Source: Ailurus styani (taxonomy: Eukaryota; Chordata; Mammalia; Carnivora; Ailuridae). Taken from it: DNA of 64,000 bases. The translations under genes and the position numbers were made by a program. Below are positions 56,659-64,000 of this stretch, piece after piece (the stretch's first letter is position 1; each line of letters starts with the position of its first letter). The stretch spans positions 6,726,889 to 6,790,888 of the forward strand of contig LNAC01000032.1 of NCBI GenBank assembly GCA_002007465.1, given 5' to 3'. The notes under the pieces were generated by a model. It was not told the origin of the DNA. It was given only the letters and a program-made list of their open reading frames with translations, and searched no databases.

Positions 56659-56851
56659 AAAAAAGCCTGTAAATGAATGGTTTAAGAATATAAGCAACAC
56701 CAAGTGTAGTAGGTGAATAACTTCCTGATTCCTCCGTGTCCTGTTAACTTAAAAAATATCCAACATGTCAGTTATGAATATTCACATTTTTCAGCTATAT
56801 TTCCTTTTTGTTCTCATAATTCTTAAGCATATTGGTATTTTGTGGGTGGGG

Positions 56852-57046
56852 GGATGCCTGGGTGGCTCAATCGGTTAAGCATCTGCCTTTGGTGCAGGTC
56901 ATGACCCCAAGGTCCTGGGATCGAGCCCCATATAGCACTCCCTGCTCAGCAGTACCCTTCTCCCTCTCCCTGTGTCCCTCGACCTTCTCGCTCATGTGCT
57001 CTGTGTGTTCTCTCTCTTTGTCAAATAAAATCTTTAAAAAGAAAAA
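56852..57046 (+). mobile_element. CAN SINE
   Basis: ggatgcctgggtggctcaat head, CT tract and tail tcaaataaaatctttaaaaa; catattggtatttt / acattggttttt flanks suggest a duplication. Confidence 0.88.
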
Positions 57047-57133
57047 CATTGGTTTTTTTTAATTACTCCTTATTAATATTTTTAACAGATTACTTCTTTA
57101 AATCACAAACCTTAAATTCTACTTAAGACTTCT

Positions 57134-57282
57134 TGGGCACCTGGGTGGCTCCGACCACCCAGTTAAGCATCTGACTCTTGGACTCAGCTCAGGTTTTGAT
57201 CCGAGGGTCATGAATTCCAGCCCCATGTTGGATTCTATGCTGGGCATGAAGCCTAGTAAAACAAAAGAACATGGTAGTTACC
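57134..57282 (+). mobile_element. CAN SINE, short, with palindrome and odd 3' end
   Basis: acttaagacttct occurs at 57121-57133 and 57283-57295. The head holds an 8-bp perfect inverted repeat (57141-57148 with 57155-57162). After gggcatgaagcctagtaaaa come about 20 non-SINE bases before the duplication. Confidence 0.85.
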
Positions 57283-57339
57283 ACTTAAGACTTCTAAGGT
57301 GCAGTATTAGCAAATCTTTTCAAACTAATTTAATTTGCT

Positions 57340-57665
57340 ACCTTAGAACTGAAATACATCACACACACACATTCTCCTATTATTAGTATCTTGTATTAAT
57401 TAGTATATTTGTTACCATTGATAAACCAATATTGATACATTAGTATTAACTAAAGTCCATAGTTTACATTAGGGTTCATGTAGGTTTTGACAAATGCATG
57501 TTATGTATCCAGCATTATAGGATCATACAGAATAGTTTCACTGACCTAAAAATGCCCTATGTTTCTCCTTTGTTCATCTCTACTCTCCCTGACCCCTGGC
57601 AACCACTGATCTCTTATTTTTTTTTTTAACCACTGATCTTTTTATTATCTCTGTAATTCTGCCTC
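57340..57665 (-). mobile_element. Old L1 3'-region fragment
   Basis: Reversed text (cctggcaaccactgatctct and upstream) as in old mammalian L1 3' ends. Confidence 0.5.
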
Positions 57666-58671
57666 CTAAAAGAAATTCTTACTGTCATTTAAAACCTCAA
57701 TCTCTGGAGTAGATCCAAATGTGGGAAAAGAAAAAGCAGGCTGCAGAAAATACATATTCTATCTAGAATTTTTTTAAACCATGTACATATGTATAATTGA
57801 TTATACATAGAAAATTTCTGGAAGGATACATAGAAAAATGACTACTATATAAAGGATAATGGGGGGTATTGATGAGGTCTTTTACTTTCTACTTCTATTT
57901 TGTTTGAATGTCTTACCATGTACAAATATTTTGTAACTGAAAATATTTTAAGTGTTATGTTTTTCAAACATGAAAGCACTAGGAACCACTAAGGGGAAAA
58001 ATCTAGAGATTGTACCTACATAAAGATATTCTGTACCTCAAAAGCATCATAAGATCTGATCAACCCTGCTATTTATCCATCTATGATGTTCTTTTTTTAA
58101 ATTTTAATTTTTCTATGATGTTCTTTAAACTCATATTTCCATACCTAATAGTCTTCCATGGATTTTTAATGATTTCTTGTTCCTTTATATATTAGTAACC
58201 TCCCACTCAGCATCCTCTTGATTCCTGTTTTAGGCTTTGTTTCATTTTAAAATTGTGACCCTTTACAGCAATCCCAATTGGCTTTATCCTACTTTATTTT
58301 TATAGCAAATGTTACTTTCTAAAATGGCTTATTCCTTAGTTAGATAATAAGTTGTTTGATGTTTTTGTCTTTGTCCCTCATGCCATTTCCTACTACTAGA
58401 AAATAACACAAGAATAAAGACTTTTGTCTATCTTACTGATGAATCCTCAGTGCCTGAATACTGTAGTAGGTGCTCAGTAAAATTTTGTTGACTGGTTAAT
58501 TGAATTGGTTTTTAAATTTTTAAACTTAAAAAAACATTTTTTAAAATACCTATACACCTATAATTCTGCTTCAGTTGGTATATGTTATGTAATTTGTTGT
58601 GTTACATAGAGCTCATACTCCTCAGGTGTCTAGATATGTGGTTCACAAGCTTATGTTCTCTACTACCCTTT

Positions 58672-58864
58672 TTTTTTTTTAAAGATTTCATTTATTTGAG
58701 AGAGCACCCTAGAGAGAGCATGAGCAGGGGTGGGGATGAAGGTAGGGGGAAGGGCAGAGGGAGAGAGAGAAGCAGGGAGCCTGTTGTGGGGCTCCATCCC
58801 AGGACCCTGAGGTCATGACCTGAGCCAAAGGCAGACATTTAACTGACTGAGCCACCTGGGTGCC
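58672..58864 (-). mobile_element. CAN SINE with target-site duplication
   Basis: ctctactaccctt at 58658 and ctctactatcctt at 58866 flank it; GA tract enlarged. Confidence 0.92.
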
Positions 58865-59479
58865 CCTCTACTATCCTTTCTGATAATGGATATGGAGGAA
58901 GAGAAAAAGGGCAGATCCTAGTTTTTATCCGTTCCCCCAAGTTTAAAGATTAAAGAGCAGAGAGCTCCAGGTAGCACAGAGGAGCTATAGTGCTCTCTCT
59001 CTCTCTGATGCTACTATTGACAACTTCTCCAGCGAAGATTTACCTTAACACTCACAGTCTAGGAGAAGGCCCTTATAATCAACCAAAACCCTAGAGGTTT
59101 GGGGAACGAGTAGGGTAATCACTGTCTCAATTCTCTCAAGTATCTGGTAAGGCCCACCCTCTTTTTCATCAGCTCTCTTCAGCAGACCCTTTGTATTATT
59201 CTATACTGGGAAGCTGTTGCTAATGGTACCTGTAGCGATCAGTTGTCTGGCACTGACTGTCTCAGAGCAGTGGAGGGAAGTGCCAGGAACAAAACGTAAA
59301 AACTTACTCCTAATTCTTACTAGGGTTTGCTCAGTTTTTTATCTTACTCCTTAACCCTTGCTTCCTTATTTCTGTAGTTACCCACGGTTGATTTGGAGGG
59401 AGAAAGCCCACAGCCCTTACTAATGTGCCATTTTCTCAGGAAATCATACATAAGAAACCAACTTTAAATATAAAGATAT
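58865..59479. other. Unrecognised DNA between a SINE and an old L1
   Basis: Contains a CT run near 58994-59005; nothing coding. Confidence 0.5.
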
Positions 59480-60170
59480 AGAAAGGTTAACAGTAAAAGA
59501 GTGGAGAAATACCCATCTAGCTAATACTAATCAAAAGAAAGCTATAGTTGCTATCTTCAGGCAAAACAGACTTCAGAACAAGGAAAATTATCAGGGATAG
59601 AGAGGAGCATTGCATAATGATAAAGGTGTCAGTTCTCCAAAAAGATTCAAACTTTAATGTGTACATCTAAAAAAGCACTAAAATAGCTAAGGTAAAAATG
59701 GCTAGAACTACAAAGAAAAATAGACAAATCCACTATTATGGTTGGACATTTCAACAACTTTCTTTCAGTAATTGATAGAGCTAGCAGGCAGAAAATCAGT
59801 GAGGATATAGTTGAACTTTGTATTACCATCAGTCAACTGGATCTAATTGACATTTATAGAATACTTCACCCAAGAATGGCAGAATACACATTTTTCTCAA
59901 AAAAAGATAGACATTTGTCAATATAAAAAAAGCCTGCATACAAAAAGTATAATTAAGGTTAATAGATATGCAATAAATTTAGAAAAATATTCATAAGGAG
60001 GTTTAACATCTATAATACACAAAGTGTTCTTAGAAATTCACATTAAGGGAACATGGAATTCAACAGAGAAATGGATGGGCAAAGAATATGAACTCAGCAA
60101 AGAGTAAATCCAAATGTGAAAAGATGCTCAGAATCAGGAGAAATCAGGGACATGGAAGCTAAAATAATAA
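59480..60170 (+). mobile_element. Old L1 ORF2 endonuclease fragment
   Basis: Frame 59738-59926 reads VGHFNNFLSVIDRASRQKI and onward to LDLIDIYRILHP, the same endonuclease segment as the younger L1 at 19.1-19.27 kb but more decayed. Confidence 0.75.
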
Positions 60171-60214
60171 TTATATGCCAATTAGGCCTAACAGACTTAT
60201 AAACCATTTTCTTA

Positions 60215-60365
60215 ATTTAACTAACATTGATTAGATGCTGATTATGTGACCAGCACTGAGCTACACACACATCTAATATAAGTGCTCACAAATTACCGTG
60301 AAGTGTTTCATAGCCCTGTTTTACACTCGAAGAAAGGATCGGGCAGGTCTGGCAAAAATCACATA
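60215..60365 (+). mobile_element. MIR-like fragment
   Basis: ctgattatgtgaccagcact and the gttttacactcgaagaaagg region fit a diverged MIR. Confidence 0.55.
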
Positions 60366-60639
60366 AAAGAAACTAGGGAAATCACTTTATGGGAAATACT
60401 TTCCTTTTTGAGTAGGTAATTCATTCAAATGGGGTGTGTGTGTGCGTGTGTGTGTGTATCTAGGTAGAAAGATCTAGATTTATGTTTTGAATTGAAGGTT
60501 CCCATGTTTCCATCCACCATTTCCCATGCCAATGCCATGGATCCCAGTTTTACAATTTCCTCTTGTATCTTCCTAGAACTTCTTTTTCTTACCTCTTCTT
60601 TCTCTCTTTTCCCCTTCTGCGGTCTCTCTGTACTTGTCA

Positions 60640-61185
60640 TGGTGTTCTTTTTTTTTTTTTTAATTAAGTTATAATTGACAAAAGTCTTATATTAGCTTCA
60701 GGTATAAAGCATGATGATTTGATATTTGTATGTATTGCAAAATGATCACCACAAAAGTCTAGTTATCATACATAATTACAGAATATTTTTTCTTGTGATG
60801 AGAACTTTTAAGTTTTTTAAGATTTACTCCCTTAGCAACTTTCAAATATGCAATACAGTATTATTAATTATAGTGACCATGCTGTACATTTCGTCCCCAT
60901 GATTTATTTTGTAACTGAAAGTTTGTATCTTCTGACCCCCTTCACCCATTTTGCCCACCCTACCTCTGGCAATTACCAGTCTGTTCTCTGTATCTCTGGC
61001 CTTGGCTGGTCGGTTGATTGTTTTTACACTGCACATATAAGTGAGATCATGTAGTATTTGTCTTTATCAATCTTACTTATTTCATGTAACATAATGCCCT
61101 TGAGGTCCATCTATGTTGTTGTAGATGGCAAGATTTTATTCTTTTTTATGACTGAATGATACTCCCTTGTGTATTGTAGTCTACC
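60640..61185 (-). mobile_element. L1 3' end
   Basis: A T run at 60648-60660 (poly(A) tail) then reversed L1 3' UTR (ttagcttcaggtataaagca) to about 61185. Confidence 0.7.
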
Positions 61186-61189
61186 TTTT

Positions 61190-61800
61190 CTTTTTTTCTT
61201 CTTTTCCTCTAAACTTAAATCATGTATTTTTCTTTTTTTATTTCTTTTTTTTTTTTTTACTATTTTTGAGTATGGTTGACACACAATGTTATATTAGTTT
61301 CAGGTGTACAACATAATAATTCGACAAATTTGTACGTTATGCTCACCACACGTGTAGCTACCATCTGTCACCATATAATGCTATTACAATGTCATTGACT
61401 ATCTTCCTTATGCTGTGGCTTTTATTTCCATGACTTAGTCATTCCATATAAACTACATTTCCCTTATCCATTCACCTTTCAATGTGAATATAAATTATTG
61501 TATTTGTATTGTAGTGAATATAAATTATTGTATCAATGTGAATGTGAATTATTGTAAATAATGCTGCAGTGAATATAGGGGTGCATTTATTTTTTGGAGC
61601 ATTTTCATTTTCTTTGAATAAATACCCAGAAGTATAATTGCTAGGTCATAGGGCAGTTCTGTTTTTAAGTTTTTGAGAAACCGCCATGCTGTTTGCCATA
61701 GCAGCTGTAACTATTTATATTCCCACCAACAGTGCATAAAGATTACCTTTTCTCCACATTCACACCAGCATTTGTTATTTCTTGTGTAATTTAGATGATA
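61190..61800 (-). mobile_element. Second L1 3' end, same orientation
   Basis: A new T run near 61247-61258 and another reversed L1 3' UTR (tagtttcaggtgtacaacat), so it is a separate insertion abutting the previous one. Confidence 0.7.
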
Positions 61801-62230
61801 TTGCCAAATTTCCCTCCACAGGTATTATATAAAGAACAGGTGGGAATGTATAGCATTGTCATTAGAGTTTGTGACCAAACTCTTGGATTTGAGACTGAAA
61901 AGTGAAAATGTTTACTCTTAGTATAGCCTTATTATGCATGTCTTCTGTTATGAGTGAGGTAAAACATCTTCTCAGACTGGGCAAAATTTTAAATGACCTC
62001 TCGCTAGTGAGGATCCAGGTAAAAGGGTATTGTTTTACATTGCTGATAAAAAGGTGAACTTTTTCAACCTATTCGCAAAGCAGTCTGGCAACCTGTGTTA
62101 AAAATTTTAAACTACAAATACCTTTTGTTCTAGCTACCTTGTCTTCTTAAGGACATGCCATAGAAGTTGCAGCCATCATTTCCACTTATAGCCCATCAGC
62201 CAGAATATAGTCGTATGGCCACTTTCTTTT

Positions 62231-62426
62231 CTTTTTTTAAGATTTTATTTATTTATTTGTCAGAGAGACACACAGTGAGAGAGGAAACACAAGCAGGGGG
62301 AGTGGGAGAGGAAGAAGCAGGTTCCCCGCTGAGCAGGGGTCCCGATGCGGGGCTGGATCCCAGGACCCTGGGATCATGACCTGAGCTGAAGGCAGATGCT
62401 TAACGACTGAGCCACCCAGGTGCCCC
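62231..62426 (-). mobile_element. CAN SINE
   Basis: Complete reverse element; tggccacttt / tggccacacttt flanks. Confidence 0.91.
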
Positions 62427-62756
62427 CATTTGGCCACACTTTCAAGGGAGGCTAGGAAATACTGTCCTTGGCACTGTCCAAAGCTAGAACTGGGGGAAGA
62501 AGAGAAGAAAGGACATTGAGAGACAGTAGAAGTTTTTGCTACAAAAGACTTCGGTGAGCTAGGTAAAAAAGGAAAGGAGACTTCTTTTTCCCAGAAGTTA
62601 TCTGTTCCTGCAAAGACATGCCGCAAAAAAGCATGAACAAAGGTGGCACGATTTATTGGGAGCAAATATTATAACAGTCTCTCATATGATATACTTATAT
62701 GTATATGTAAAGTTTTATATTTGTCCACATAGTCAAAGAAACACAAGTAAAAGTGG

Positions 62757-62933
62757 TGGGCGCCTGGTGGCTCAATTGGTCGAGTGTCTGACTCTTGGTC
62801 TTGGCTCAGGTCATTACCTCATGGGTCATGGGATTGAGCCCCACATTCATCTCTGCATTCAGTGGGGAGTCTCCTTGAGATTCTCTCTCCCTCTCCCTCC
62901 GCCCCTCCCCCCTCAAATAAATAAATAAATTTT
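62757..62933 (+). mobile_element. Older CAN SINE subtype, left arm of an inverted pair
   Basis: gggcgcctggtggctcaatt and gtgtctgactcttggtcttg belong to an older subtype; its AAATAAATAAATAAAT tail runs straight into the next element. Confidence 0.88.
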
Positions 62934-63095
62934 TTTTAAAGATTTTATTTGTTTATTTGACAGAGGGAGAGATCACAAGTAAGCAGAAAGAGAGGAGGAA
63001 GCAGGCTCCCTGCCGAGCAGGGATCCCAGGACCCTGAGATCATGACCTGAGCTGAAGGCAGAGGCTTTAACCCACTGAGCCACCCAGGCGCCCTA
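62934..63095 (-). mobile_element. Young CAN SINE inserted tail-to-tail
   Basis: Reverse young-type element beginning in its T-rich tail and ending gagccacccaggcgccc; taaataaat text on both sides shows insertion into the A tail of the previous SINE. Confidence 0.9.
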
Positions 63096-63285
63096 AATAA
63101 ATATTTTTAAAAATAAGTAAAATTGGTTAAACAAGTTCATGATGGGCAGATATAAATATGACCATGTCACTCTCCCACTTTTAACTGCCTCACAGATTAA
63201 AGCCCAAACCCTTTAAGCCCATACTATTTCTACTATGTTATGCTACCTCCCAGGAGATCTAAAAACCATGTAGAAAGATAAATTT

Positions 63286-63489
63286 GGGGCGCCTGGGTGG
63301 CTCAGCGGTTTAAAGCCTCTGCCTTCGGCTCAGGTCATGATCTCAGGGTCCTGGGATCGAGGCCCACATCGGGCTCTCTGCTCGGCAGGGAGCCTGCTTC
63401 CTCCTCTCTCTCTGCCTGCCTCTCTGCCTACTTGTGATCTCTCTCTCTCTCTGTGTCAAATAAATAAATAAAATCTTTAAAAAAAAAAA
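63286..63489 (+). mobile_element. Young CAN SINE with target-site duplication
   Basis: agaaagataaatt at 63272-63284 and 63490-63502. Near-consensus musteloid-like sequence with an A13-type tail. Confidence 0.94.
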
Positions 63490-63639
63490 AGAAAGATAAA
63501 TTGGTTCTACCTGGAGTGGTTGGGCTTCAGGTAAGATATGGAATTGGAACTGTACCTTGAAAGAAGTATTTGAATTAATGGAGAGGGGCAAGGAGGCATA
63601 AACAAATAGTTCCAATCTTTTTAGGCCCTCCCTTTTAAA

Positions 63640-64000
63640 AAATTGAAATATAGCATACTACAGAAATAAATGAACTATCTGTCATAAAGTAAACATACCA
63701 CTGTATCTACCATTCAGAAAATAGAGTATTATTGGTTACATGGAGACCCTCTTAGGCAACTTCTCAATAACTATCCTGCCCCTCCTCGCCAATGTAATCA
63801 CTCTCTTAGCTTCTAACTGTAGAACAATTTTGTGTGGTTTTCAATCTTACATAAATGAGATTCAGTGTGTATTTTATATATATGTGAGATTCATCTGTAT
63901 TGTTTGTAGAAGTAGTTCATATTCGTTGCTATATTCCATTATATGAATGAACCAAATATATCCATTCTATTGTTGATGTTTAGGTTGTTTCTACATTGGG
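63640..64000 (-). mobile_element. Old L1 3'-region fragment, running out of the window
   Basis: Reversed L1 text (aatatagcatactacagaaa, ttgatgtttaggttgtttct). Confidence 0.5.

Noticed and set aside
3554..63489. tRNA genes suggested by the A and B boxes of the many SINE heads
   Set aside because: They are tRNA-derived SINE promoters without a foldable mature tRNA; no true tRNA gene was seen.
48980..64000. UBE2D3 coding exons
   Set aside because: The expected MALKRINK start exon and other UBC-fold exons were looked for on the plus strand and not found.

Overview
The window is mammalian nuclear DNA, almost certainly from a carnivore of the caniform branch and most likely a mustelid. The main evidence is about thirty tRNA-derived carnivore (CAN) SINEs. 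These share a head reading roughly gcctgggtggctcagt, a CT-rich middle and an AAATAAATAAAATCTTT tail. A young subset reads AAAGCCTCTGCCTTC and TGCCTACTTGTGATCTC, which I associate with musteloids; that species assignment is from memory, not from a search. Genes are split into short exons with GT-AG introns, and most of the DNA is interspersed repeat.

Two protein-coding genes are supported exon by exon, and they converge. On the plus strand (394-12724) are the last six coding exons of an SLC9B-family Na+/H+ exchanger, best called SLC9B1 because it lies beside CISD2. All phases join to give 296 codons ending in a stop. On the minus strand (48350 down to 33953) is the complete coding sequence of CISD2 in three exons, 135 residues, with the full CDGSH iron-sulfur ligand set. 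Its first exon sits in the only CpG island of the window (about 47.9-49.15 kb). From human gene order, the other side of this island should hold the promoter and non-coding first exon of UBE2D3 on the plus strand. No UBE2D3 coding exon is present.

By region: 0-12.7 kb is SLC9B1 exons with SINE- and L1-filled introns. 12.7-33.9 kb is the intergenic region, with a PABPC retropseudogene, a 3-kb L1 with ORF1 and a truncated ORF2, an inverted L1 3' end and an ERV-L-like provirus relic. 33.9-48.4 kb is CISD2, its introns holding SINEs and old L2, MIR and DNA-transposon fragments. 48.4-64 kb is the CpG island followed by repeat-rich DNA that is probably UBE2D3 intron 1.

I found no previously undescribed gene system. 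The best leads are structural: a 222-bp tandem duplication in the bidirectional promoter, close to a one-base assembly gap with an unmerged overlap; a 59-bp-period duplication of the acceptor region of the last SLC9B1 exon; several SINE/L1 insertions that carry extra non-element sequence inside their target-site duplications; and a perfect inverted repeat inside one SINE.
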